NCBI GenBank assembly: GCA_020746835.1
Contig: JAGPNK010000011.1
Location: 1,364,001-1,428,000 of the forward strand
Direction: 5' to 3'
Length of the DNA: 64,000 bases
Source of the DNA: Stachybotrys elegans
Taxonomy: Eukaryota > Ascomycota > Sordariomycetes > Hypocreales > Stachybotryaceae
Position 1 is the first letter of the stretch. Every line of letters starts with the position of its first letter. Shown here piece by piece: positions 55,978 to 64,000 of this stretch. A program made the translations under genes and the position numbers. Below the pieces are notes generated by a model that worked only from the letters and a program-made list of their open reading frames with translations, did not search any database and had not been told where the DNA came from.

Positions 55978-57363
55978 ATGGCGACCAACACCCCCCTCTC
56001 CTCTCTGTCTCCCAAGGGCACCATCATCAAGCTCCCCCATCCCTATCAGACAGAGTACACGATCCAGCCGTCCCCCTCCGCCGTCTCCCCCGACAACACG
56101 ACGACCTGGTACCAGCTCCTCCCGTCCTCGTCGTCGGCAGCGCAGCCCCCCGTCGCTCTTCACTCGGCCGACGTCGTCTTCTCGGAGCCCATTGGCCTCA
56201 AGTCCAGCCAGCTGCCCGCGCAGTCCAACAACAGCCCCTGGGCGCGCGCCAGGCGGACGCCATGTGCCGTCGTGGCCTGGAAGGGCGCTGAGACACCCAC
56301 GCTCGCGCAGGCATGGATGCTTCTCTACGTCTTCTTCACGGTCCAGCCCGGCAACGAGATGCTGCGTGTAGAGCTCAGGGGGCAAGGCGCCGAGCTGCTC
56401 GCCCAGCAGCTGCAGCATGTGCTCCTGGCTGTTGCGCACCCCAAGCCCACTCGTCATGAGCCAGCCGCCCCGTCGCAAGAAGACAGTGAGGGCGAAGGCG
56501 TCACCATCCTGGCCCTGCGCGGTACCTTTTGGCAGGGAGCCGGCTCGCCCTTTGGCCCACGGCCCGTCTGGTGCCCACAGGAATCCCCCTCGTCACTGCC
56601 AGCGTCGGCGCCTCTCGCCTCGTACCCGCTGACGCCTCTGCACCACACCATGACGGTCGCCTCAGCCGGCGACCCCCAGGACCCGGAGCGCTACCAGCAG
56701 TCGTGGCACCCGGTGCGGCCGGCCAAGCCCGCGCCCGGGGCCGTCATCTACAGCCGCTGGATCCCGCACCTCCGGGAGACCTTCTCGATGGTGTCGCTGG
56801 ACTGGCAGGACGCCGAGCACCTGCGGCTGTTCCACGAGTGGCAGAACGACCCGCGCGTGTCGCAGGGCTGGAACGAGACGGGCACGCTGGAGCAGCACCG
56901 CGAGTACCTGCGGCGGATGCACGAGGACGCGCACCAGGTGGCGGTGCTGGCCAAGTGGGACGACACGCCCTTTGCCTACTTCGAGATCTACTGGGCCAAG
57001 GAGGACCGGCTGGGCGGCTACTACGACGCCGGCGACTTTGACCGCGGCCGCCACTCGCTCGTCGGCGACGTGCGCTTCCGGGGGCCTCACCGCGTGTCGG
57101 CGTGGTGGAGCAGCCTGATGCATTACCTCTTCCTCGACGACCCGCGCACCATGTGGGTGGTCGGCGAGCCCAAGGAGACCAACTCGACCGTCGTCATGTA
57201 CGACCTGATCCACGGCTTCGGCCTCGACAAGTTTGTCGACCTGCCGCACAAGCGCAGCGCCTTTGTGCGGTGCTCGCGGGAGCGCTTCTTCCAGCTGTGT
57301 CCCCTGGCCGAGAGCGACAAGGCCGTGGGAGGCATGAAGATTGGCTTGGTTCCCAAGTTGTAA
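55978..57363 (+). CDS. sidF: SidF-like N5-hydroxyornithine acyltransferase (siderophore biosynthesis)
   Basis: An intron-free 461-residue protein, almost the length of Aspergillus SidF. The N-terminal half (about 1-230) is a divergent GNAT-like domain. The C-terminal half is the siderophore-type acyltransferase (AlcB/IucB-like): MVSLDWQDAEHLRLFHEWQN, DPRVSQGWNETGTLEQHREY, AYFEIYWAKEDRLGGYYDAG, RGRHSLVGDVRFRGPHRV and the final FGLDKFVDLPHKRSAFV. SidF moves anhydromevalonyl from CoA to N5-hydroxyornithine, giving the building block of fusarinines and triacetylfusarinine C. The C-terminus PKL is a type-1 peroxisomal signal, matching the peroxisomal location known for this pathway. The gene is tail-to-tail with sidI, 154 bases apart. 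SidL, the acetyltransferase of the intracellular siderophore pathway, is a weaker alternative given the neighbours. Confidence 0.88.
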   Translation: MATNTPLSSLSPKGTIIKLPHPYQTEYTIQPSPSAVSPDNTTTWYQLLPSSSSAAQPPVALHSADVVFSEPIGLKSSQLPAQSNNSPWARARRTPCAVVAWKGAETPTLAQAWMLLYVFFTVQPGNEMLRVELRGQGAELLAQQLQHVLLAVAHPKPTRHEPAAPSQEDSEGEGVTILALRGTFWQGAGSPFGPRPVWCPQESPSSLPASAPLASYPLTPLHHTMTVASAGDPQDPERYQQSWHPVRPAKPAPGAVIYSRWIPHLRETFSMVSLDWQDAEHLRLFHEWQNDPRVSQGWNETGTLEQHREYLRRMHEDAHQVAVLAKWDDTPFAYFEIYWAKEDRLGGYYDAGDFDRGRHSLVGDVRFRGPHRVSAWWSSLMHYLFLDDPRTMWVVGEPKETNSTVVMYDLIHGFGLDKFVDLPHKRSAFVRCSRERFFQLCPLAESDKAVGGMKIGLVPKL

Positions 57364-57517
57364 TGAATCTTTTCACTTTCTTTCTCTTTCTTGTTATTCA
57401 TAGTATTTGTTTGTAAAACAAGTTGAATGAATAAAAAGCCATCTTTCCTTTTATAAACCCAGTGTGTTCCGTGAAAATATATCTATCTACCCATCTATCT
57501 TCTATGTCTCACTTGTA

Positions 57518-59368
57518 CTACAGCTTCGCCGTCTCGCTCTTCTGTATCAACTCATTGCCCAGATTCTGCATGTCCACCTTGCGGACCTTGCCGCTCCCCG
57601 TCAGCGGCAGAGCTGCTGGGACGCGCCCTTCACCCAGCCAGAAGATGTGCGCGGGCGCCTTGTGTCCGCCGAGCCGCTTGCGCACCCAGTCCTTGAGCTC
57701 CTGGTAGCTCGGCTTGGGGCCGCTGCCGCCCATGTGCTCGACAAAGGCGCCGACGACTTCGCCGTAGTGCTGGTTCTGCAGGCCGACGACGACGGCGCGG
57801 GAGATGGATGGGTGGGCGGCGAGGCGTTCTTCGATCTCGAGAGGGTAGATGTTTTCGCCGCCTATGCCTGTTAGTAAATGTATATAATGTAGATAAATTC
57901 AGATGCAGATGCAGATGCAGGTTGAGTACATACCGCGAATGATTATGTCCTTGAACCGGCCCGTGATGGAACAGTAGCCGTTGTCGTCAAAGACTGCCTC
58001 GTCGCCTGTATGCAGCCACAGGACACCGGCGGCATCTCGCACCATGGTCTCGTTGGTCTTCTCCGAGTTGTTCCAGTATCCGGCCTGGAGCTGGTAGCCG
58101 GCTATGCACAATTCACCTTTGGTGCCAATGGGGACAATGTTGCCGTCGCGGTCGACAATCTTGGCGTGGGCGTGAGGCATGAGCGTGCCAACCGTCGTCA
58201 GCCTCTTGTTGAGGGCATCGTCGGTGAAGGCGTTGAAGCAGGTGGGAGAGGCCTCGGTCAGACCATAGCTGCTCGTAAACTCGGTCATTCCAAACCGGTT
58301 CACGAGAAGCTCCATCAGGTGGCGAGGCACTGGCGCGCCAGCAATGATACCGGTCCGCAGTCTCTGGCAGCTGAACCCCGGGGGAAGCTCTGCCTGGAAC
58401 AGAGAGTCGAACATGGCCGGAACGCCATGGACGGCCGTGCAGCCTTCGTCGGAAATGGCCTGCAGAGTGGAGGGGATGTCGAACGTCTCTGCCGGGTACA
58501 CGATCTTGCCGCCGTGGGTGACGATGGACAGCAGGCCGAGAACGAGGCCGAAGCAGTGGAACAGGGGCGGAGGGCAGCACAAGACGTCGTCTGGTGTCAA
58601 ACGCATCCTGTCGCCGATGAATCGAGCATTGTTGACAAGGTTGCTGCCAGGATGTAGTTAGTAACCAAGCACTTTGGTAACAAGAAGAAACGCCTACTGA
58701 TGGGTAAGACTGGCTGCCTTGGGAGAACCAGTCGTGCCGCTGGTGAATTGCAGGTTGACAACTTGGTGCGGCAGCACGCGATGCATGGCTCTGTGAAGAG
58801 GCCCGTGGCTGCATCGGCTTCCCGACTTGACCAGCCCATCGTACGTCGTGAGCTCGCCGGCCTCGCCCCTGAGGATGACGACACGAGGCCCGTCTCCTTG
58901 GTTGGCCAGCTCTGCCAGCAGCGGCGCCTGGTCATTGCGGCCTATCTTCCTCGTGGTGAAGAAGAGCCTGCAGCTGGTAAAGGACAGGGCGTGGAGGGCC
59001 TCGGGGGTGGTGTAGGTGTTGTTGAGGATGACGAGCACGGCGCCCATCTTGGCCACGGCGAAGAAGACGGCGGCGTACTGCTCGCAGTTGCCAGCCATTA
59101 TGCCGATGCGGTCGCCGGCGCCGATGCCCATGTCGAGGAGGGCGCGGGCGAGGGCCGAGCTCTGCTGGTTGAGCTCATGGTAGGTCCAGCGGGCGCCCGT
59201 CCAAGGGATGACGAGGCATTCCTTGGTGCCGTGCTGGTACGTCTGCAGCTCCAGCAGCTCGCCGAGGGTCAGGTCGACGAGAGGCGGATCGACGGGGCCA
59301 TGAAGGAGGGAGAGCCTCTGACGGGCTGGGGCGTTGACGGGTTGAACGATAGGAGTGACGGCGCTCAT
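57518..59368 (-). CDS. sidI: SidI-like mevalonyl-CoA ligase (acyl-CoA synthetase)
   Basis: Three exons read 59368-58698, 58643-57934 and 57861-57518, giving 574 residues. An ANL-family acyl-CoA ligase with motifs in order: LQFTSGTTGSPKAASLTHHN (AMP-binding P-loop), PPPLFHCFGLVLG, SSYGLTEASPTCFNAF, WLHTGDEAVFDDNGYCSITG, RFKDIIIRGGENIYPLEIEE and a C-terminal LTGSGKVRKVD with the catalytic Lys. The acceptor at 57862 (TAG) is chosen over the CAG at 57868 because it gives the invariant IIRGGENIYP. SidI activates mevalonate with CoA for siderophore synthesis. The product ends AKL, a good type-1 peroxisomal signal. Near the N-terminus RQRLSLLHG looks like a decayed type-2 signal. The second intron carries AGATGC/GATGCA repeats. 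It is divergent from the synthetase gene and convergent with sidF. Confidence 0.88.
57899..57920. repeat. Short (AGATGC)n repeat inside sidI intron 2
   Basis: Three to four tandem copies of AGATGC immediately downstream of the GTATGT donor on the sense strand. Confidence 0.75.
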
Positions 59369-59472
59369 CTTGACGGCGATGATGAAGATGGCATCACCAA
59401 CAATACAATACAGAGAAGACTACATCCACCAGCCAACCAACTAACAGACTACGTGTGCGAGACTAACTAGAT

Positions 59473-59500
59473 GCACCAAGCACCAAGCACCAAGCACCAA
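59473..59500. repeat. Four tandem GCACCAA heptamers in the sidI leader region
   Basis: Exact 7-bp unit repeated four times, 105 bases upstream of the sidI start codon. Confidence 0.9.
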
Positions 59501-59721
59501 GACGAGCAGGATCGGAACGCACGAGAACGAGCGTCGGATGCGTCCATCTGACGGCCCACAGGAATCCACGGCGCACGATGCCATGCCAGAGATGCAGAGG
59601 GAGAATGAAGAATGGATCCCATGTAGCGCGGAAAATTCTGCAAGGACCCTGTCTGTCGTCATGGCATGAAACCAAGGCTGCATGAAGACGACAGGACGAA
59701 ATGGCCCCATCTAATCTGATG

Positions 59722-59730
59722 ATCAGATAA
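59722..59730 (+). promoter_or_regulatory. SreA-type iron-GATA site
   Basis: Perfect ATCAGATAA. It is the right half of an inverted arrangement (ATCTGATGATCAGATAA), which would allow a second GATA zinc finger to dock. Confidence 0.75.
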
Positions 59731-60226
59731 GATCATGGTCCCCGGGATGTACCGGTACTTGATCAAAACATTGGCGACACCGAGATCGGGGCCCGTCTGG
59801 ACCCATGGTTTGCATGAGGGACTAACAAGGGGTCTGGCCAGGGATCTTCGGACGAGCATGGGCGTCTGTGGTTGGCAATGAGTCAATTACTAGTGACGAG
59901 TTCCGACGGTGGATATTGTTGGATAATGGCGGTGATGGTGATGATCAAGTAGGAGAAGAAGGAGGACAAGAAGAAGAAGAGAAGGAGAAGCATAGTAAAG
60001 AGCCTCACGCTCCGTATCTGCTGTTGTGTTGACCTTCTGCCGGCGACAACACCATCGTCATCTCCAAGCCGCACACCACATCACACATCACTCACACACC
60101 ACATACCCATATATCATGTACCGCCGAAGTGCCCAAGAACCATGGAACCCCCATCGACGACATCATGCGCTGCACTCCGCGATACTCGATACGGAAGTTG
60201 ACCCGCCCCGTGGCCCAGCCCAAGAC

Positions 60227-60235
60227 TTATCAGAT
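60227..60235 (-). promoter_or_regulatory. SreA-type iron-GATA site
   Basis: TTATCAGAT on the plus strand, i.e. ATCTGATAA on the minus strand; 464 bases before the NRPS start. Confidence 0.75.
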
Positions 60236-60698
60236 CTGCCGATCAAGCCTCCTCTCCGGCCCACACTCCTCCAACGACCAAACTTTGCGCCTCATTCTCT
60301 CTCTCTCACTTCTGGCTCTAGTTTTCTAGTCTGGAAGGTGGAGGAGGGGGGCGAAGAGCATGGACATCGTGTCTACATACCATCAGGTTATGGGAGGAAG
60401 ATCCACCCCAAGATGAGGCCTTTACCTCCCCTCTCGTCTCCCTCTCTCCTGTGACAGGCTCTTAGCGTAGCATCCCTCGGCTATTCTAGGACATGGAACG
60501 AGTCTTCCTTGACGATGGTGTCGCTTCCATGTGCCCCAAGCCTTCCGTAGCGCGTGAGCTCTTCGAGGATATTCCCGAGTCTCATGCTTCGGCGTCTCGC
60601 TCGCCCAGCATCCTCTTTCCCATACACTCCTTTCCTTTCCCTTCCTCTCCTTTGAACAAACTTCCATCTGCCTCCCCCCTCGCTGTATACCTCACAAG

Positions 60699-63600
60699 AT
60701 GGACAACCATACCAGCAACACCAGCGGGGTTCAATCCATCCTCACCACATCCCTCGAAACACCACCGCTACGACAGCCCTCTCCTACTCCCTCCTCCCCA
60801 GCAGGCCCCCTCGAGGCAGCCCACGCCGACCTCGAGCAGCTATGGCAGTGGAATCAAGCCCTGCCCCCCCTCATGCAGACCTGCATGCACGACCTCATCT
60901 CCCAGCGCGCACATGAGCATCCCGATACCCTCGCCGTCCAGTCCTGGGACGGCACCCTCACCTACGCACAGCTCGAGCTCCTCTCCTCCAAGCTCGCCCA
61001 TCACCTCCAGAGCAGAGGCTTCGCCGTCGGCGCCACCATCCCACTATGCTTCGAAAAGTCCATGTGGGCCGTCGTCGCCCTCCTCGCCGTCATGAAGTCC
61101 GGCGCTACCTTCTCCATGACGGATCCCAGCCAGCCCGAGGCCAGACTGCGCACCATCGTTGAGCAGACGGCCGCCAAGCTCCTCATCACATCCGCCGCGC
61201 AGCACGAGCTCGGGCAGCGCATCATCTCCCCCCACGGCAACGTCCTCGCCGTATCACAGGCCCTGTTCGATGCGCTCCCCGACGATCCCCTCCCGCCTCT
61301 CGCCAAGGTCCCCTCCTCGGCTGCCATGTACATCATCTTCACATCAGGCAGCACCGGCAAGCCCAAGGGCGTCGTCATATCCCACGAAAACTATACGAGC
61401 GGCGCCCTGCCCCGCGCCGAAGCCGTGGGCTACAAGTCCACCTCGCGCGTCTTCGACTTCCCCTCGTACGCCTTTGACGTGAGCATCGACTGCATCGTCT
61501 GCACCCTCGCCGTGGGCGGCCGCGTCTGCGTGCCTTCCGAGGAGGCGCGCATGAACGATCTCAGCGGCGCCATCAGAGATAGCAAGGCAAACATGGTTCA
61601 CATGACGCCGTCCGTCGCCAGAGTGCTGGATCCGGACATCATTCCCTCGCTCGACGTCCTCGGTCTGGGAGGCGAGGCTGTCGGCGCAAGCGATGCCGCA
61701 GCATGGAGCCAGCACACGAGTCTGATCATCGCCTACGGGCCCTCAGAGTGCACAGTGGGATGCACCATCAACAACACCGTCACGGTATCGACAGGCATCG
61801 GCAAGGGAGTCGGCGGAGTGACATGGATCGTCGACCCCGACAACCACAATCGTCTCGTCCCCGTCGGTGCCGTGGGCGAACTCCTAGTAGAGGGTCCCGT
61901 CGTTGGCATCGGATATCTCGACGAGCCGGAAAAGACGGCCCAGGTCTTCATCCAAGATCCCACCTGGCTCACCCAGGGCCACGGCACCATCCCCGGCCGC
62001 CACGGCCGCCTATACAAGACGGGAGATCTTGTGCGCTACGAGAGCAACAACTCCGGCTCCATTGAGTTCGTCGGCCGGAAGGACCAGCAGGTCAAGCTCC
62101 GAGGACAGCGCGTGGAGCTCGCCGAGGTCGAGCACCATCTGCGCATGTCCCTGCCCGCAGGAGTAAAGGTCGTTGCCGAAGTCATCAAGCCCGCCGAGGG
62201 CAACCCGACCCTCGTCGCTTTCCTCTCGGAGCCGGGACGGCAGGCAAACGCCGGCAGCGAGGACTGGCTCGTCGAGCCCTCTCCCGCCCTCGCCGCGGCC
62301 ATTGCCAACGTCGACAAGCTCATGGGCAGCAGAGTCCCCCGATACATGGTCCCTGCAGCCTTCATCACGCTCGTCGACATGCCCTCGCTGGTCTCGCGCA
62401 AGGTCGACAGGAAGAAGCTCCGCGAGATTGGCCTCTCAGTGCCCCGCGAGAAGCTGGGACAGTTCAAGCCCACCGACGAGCAGGACGACGAGGAACCAGA
62501 GACGGACCTCGAGAGACTGCTCCAGGCGGCGTGGCTGCAGGTCCTCGGGAAAGAGGTAAAAGTCTACAGGCAGAGCAGCTTCTTCGCCCTGGGGGGAGAT
62601 TCCCTCCGCGCCATGAAGCTAGTCGCTGCAGCCCGCGAGCAGGGACTCGCCCTGACTGTCGCCGACATCCTCACCAACCCTTTGCTCAGCGACATGGCCA
62701 GCAAGGCCAACCGCACGTCACAAGAGACAAAGGAGGACGTCCCCCCCTTCTCACTCCTCGAGCCTGGCTGGTCCGAGCAAGACGCGCGGCGCGAAACCGC
62801 TGCCCTCTGCGGCATCTCGCCCGACATGGTGCACGACGTCTACCCGTGCAGCCCCTTGCAAGAGGCCCTCATGGCGCTCTCGGCCAAGGTCAAGGAGGCA
62901 TACGTCGCCCAGCGCGTCGTCGCGCTCAAGGACGCCGCGGCGGCCGAGCAGCTCATCCGCGCCTTCGAGGTCGCAGAGAAGGACTGCCCCATCCTGCGTA
63001 CGCGCATCGTCCAAGTCCCCGGCCGAGGGCTCGTGCAGGTCGTCGTCGACGCCAAGCTCGCCTGCACGAGGACCGCCGACCTCGAGTCGTATCTGCGCGC
63101 CGACAGGGACGACCCCATGGATCTGGGCAAGCCGCTCGTGCGATATGCCGTCGCGCAGGGGAGCGGCGCCGAGGCGGACTTTGTGCTCACCATGCACCAC
63201 GCCCTGTACGACGGCTGGGCCATGCCTCTTGTCGTGGAGCGCGTCAACAGGGCCTACCGCGAGGAGACGCTCGCCCGGCCGGCAGAGTATAAGCATTTCA
63301 TCAAGTATCTCTCCCAGATGGACCGGCAGGCCTCCGAGGCCTACTGGCGCGAGCAGCTCGCGGGCGCCAGCGGGCCGCAGTTCCCTTCGCTGCCGCGCAA
63401 GGGCTACCAGACGCGCGCCGACTCGCTCTGGGAACTCTACGTGCCCCTGGACCAGGCCGCGACGCCCAACGTCACGGTAGCCACGTTTATACGAGCGGCG
63501 TGGGCGCTCGTGGCTTCGCGGTACATCAACACGGGGGACGTCGTCTTCGGCGAGACGCTGACGGGGCGAAACGCGCCCATCATCGGCGCCGAGGAGATTG

Positions 63601-64000
63601 AAGGGCCCATGATCACCACGGTGCCATTCCGTGTCCAGGTTGATCCGGAGCAGACCGTGGGCGAGTACCTGCAGGAGATACAGGAGCAAACCATCTCGCA
63701 GATCCCGCACGAACACTTTGGCCTGCAGCACATCCGACGTCTCAGCCCCGATGCGCTCGAGGCATGCGAGCTGCGGACGGGTCTCGTCCTGCATCCCAGC
63801 ACAGAGGGCCAAGCCGCCGCAGAAGACCTGCCCGCGAACCGGCTGGTCCCCGCTGGCGATGCCGAAGCGGCCCAGGAGGCGCTCAAGTTCAACACGTATG
63901 CCCTGATGCTGGTGTGCTCGATCGATCCCAACGGCTTCCTCATCATGGCCAGCTTCGACTCCAACACCATCGACATGGACACCATGAAGCATGTTCTTGA
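60699..64000 (+). CDS. sidD: SidD/NPS6-like siderophore non-ribosomal peptide synthetase (5' part; runs off the window)
   Basis: The frame opened by the ATG at 60699 stays open to the window edge (1,100 codons) without a visible intron. Domain order is adenylation, thiolation, condensation, with the first condensation domain cut by the window end. Adenylation motifs: YIIFTSGSTGKPKGVVISHE near residue 211, IAYGPSECTVG near 344, GRLYKTGDLVRYE, FVGRKDQQVKLRGQRVELAE and SRKVDRKKLREIG with the closing Lys. Thiolation: FFALGGDSLRAM with the phosphopantetheine Ser at residue 635. Condensation: TMHHALYDGW, an intact HHxxxDG near 833. A gene that begins directly with an A domain, has A-T-C order and sits next to sidF and sidI fits SidD/NPS6, which joins three anhydromevalonyl-hydroxyornithine units into the ring fusarinine C. 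SidC-like (ferricrocin) synthetases also begin A-T-C, so the rest of the gene is needed for certainty. Confidence 0.85.
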   Translation, partial: MDNHTSNTSGVQSILTTSLETPPLRQPSPTPSSPAGPLEAAHADLEQLWQWNQALPPLMQTCMHDLISQRAHEHPDTLAVQSWDGTLTYAQLELLSSKLAHHLQSRGFAVGATIPLCFEKSMWAVVALLAVMKSGATFSMTDPSQPEARLRTIVEQTAAKLLITSAAQHELGQRIISPHGNVLAVSQALFDALPDDPLPPLAKVPSSAAMYIIFTSGSTGKPKGVVISHENYTSGALPRAEAVGYKSTSRVFDFPSYAFDVSIDCIVCTLAVGGRVCVPSEEARMNDLSGAIRDSKANMVHMTPSVARVLDPDIIPSLDVLGLGGEAVGASDAAAWSQHTSLIIAYGPSECTVGCTINNTVTVSTGIGKGVGGVTWIVDPDNHNRLVPVGAVGELLVEGPVVGIGYLDEPEKTAQVFIQDPTWLTQGHGTIPGRHGRLYKTGDLVRYESNNSGSIEFVGRKDQQVKLRGQRVELAEVEHHLRMSLPAGVKVVAEVIKPAEGNPTLVAFLSEPGRQANAGSEDWLVEPSPALAAAIANVDKLMGSRVPRYMVPAAFITLVDMPSLVSRKVDRKKLREIGLSVPREKLGQFKPTDEQDDEEPETDLERLLQAAWLQVLGKEVKVYRQSSFFALGGDSLRAMKLVAAAREQGLALTVADILTNPLLSDMASKANRTSQETKEDVPPFSLLEPGWSEQDARRETAALCGISPDMVHDVYPCSPLQEALMALSAKVKEAYVAQRVVALKDAAAAEQLIRAFEVAEKDCPILRTRIVQVPGRGLVQVVVDAKLACTRTADLESYLRADRDDPMDLGKPLVRYAVAQGSGAEADFVLTMHHALYDGWAMPLVVERVNRAYREETLARPAEYKHFIKYLSQMDRQASEAYWREQLAGASGPQFPSLPRKGYQTRADSLWELYVPLDQAATPNVTVATFIRAAWALVASRYINTGDVVFGETLTGRNAPIIGAEEIEGPMITTVPFRVQVDPEQTVGEYLQEIQEQTISQIPHEHFGLQHIRRLSPDALEACELRTGLVLHPSTEGQAAAEDLPANRLVPAGDAEAAQEALKFNTYALMLVCSIDPNGFLIMASFDSNTIDMDTMKHVL

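Larger units (their letters stand above)
59369..60698. promoter_or_regulatory. Divergent promoter of sidI and the siderophore NRPS
   Basis: The 1.33-kb region between the two starts contains perfect iron-GATA sites at 59722-59730 (plus strand) and 60227-60235 (minus strand), about 355 and 465 bases from sidI and the NRPS respectively. A heptamer repeat lies at 59473-59500. C/T-rich tracts precede the NRPS start. Short frames here resemble no family. Confidence 0.75.

Noticed and set aside
60493..61095. 200-codon plus-strand frame overlapping the NRPS start
   Set aside because: It is out of frame with the synthetase, Ser/Pro-rich from reading C-rich codons, and has no domain.
62751..63992. 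413-codon minus-strand frame opposite the NRPS
   Set aside because: The plus-strand frame carries HHxxxDG and other NRPS motifs and is continuous for 1,100 codons; the minus frame is a shadow.

Overview
The window comes from a filamentous ascomycete, most likely a Sordariomycete of the order Hypocreales. The evidence is protein-coding genes split by short (49-217 nt) GT-AG introns with CTAAC-like branch sites, pyrimidine-rich leaders, GC-rich codon use, and fungal families such as HbrB, Gon7, PtaB, an AMID-like oxidoreductase and siderophore enzymes. I see no rRNA, convincing tRNA, CRISPR array, complete transposon or bacterial-style operon. The order is from family content only; the species cannot be named from this sequence.

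Layout. 1-4.1 kb has no recognisable gene and is rich in short tandem repeats. 4.1-8.9 kb carries a disordered conserved protein, a small mitochondrial protein and a PET8-type mitochondrial S-adenosylmethionine carrier. 9.2-12.6 kb is a six-exon WDR48/UAF1 homologue on the minus strand. 12.6-21.5 kb is sparse: a 64-residue Cys-rich protein, a triple-KH RNA-binding protein (16.5-18.4 kb) and a second small Cys-containing protein. 22.2-24.7 kb holds a PaxU/TMEM53-like hydrolase and a family-1 glycosyltransferase, both minus strand. 26.5-30.2 kb holds a secreted aspartic protease convergent with a bifunctional 6-phosphofructo-2-kinase/fructose-2,6-bisphosphatase. After 3.6 kb without a recognisable gene come an orphan protein (33.8 kb) and a PtaB/LDB-type transcription cofactor (35.4-38.0 kb), whose frame breaks at a G homopolymer. 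41.2-51.3 kb is a dense housekeeping block: HbrB (TORC2), Gon7 (KEOPS), Vps39 (HOPS) and an SPX-domain phosphate transporter of the Pho87/90/91 type.

The right end (52.9-64.0 kb) is the most coherent unit: an extracellular siderophore (fusarinine C/TAFC-type) cluster. It contains a SidF-like hydroxyornithine transacylase, a SidI-like mevalonyl-CoA ligase and the first 1,100 codons of a SidD/NPS6-like non-ribosomal peptide synthetase, with an AMID-like FAD oxidoreductase on its flank. SidI would activate mevalonate, an unseen SidH would dehydrate it, SidF would transfer anhydromevalonyl to N5-hydroxyornithine, and the synthetase would join the units. Seven perfect copies of ATCWGATAA, the extended site of the iron-sensing GATA repressors (SreA/Sre1/Fep1 class), lie between 52,882 and 60,235. 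I found none elsewhere in the window. They sit upstream of the oxidoreductase, of sidF, and between the divergent sidI and synthetase genes, which makes the whole group a predicted iron regulon that includes the oxidoreductase.
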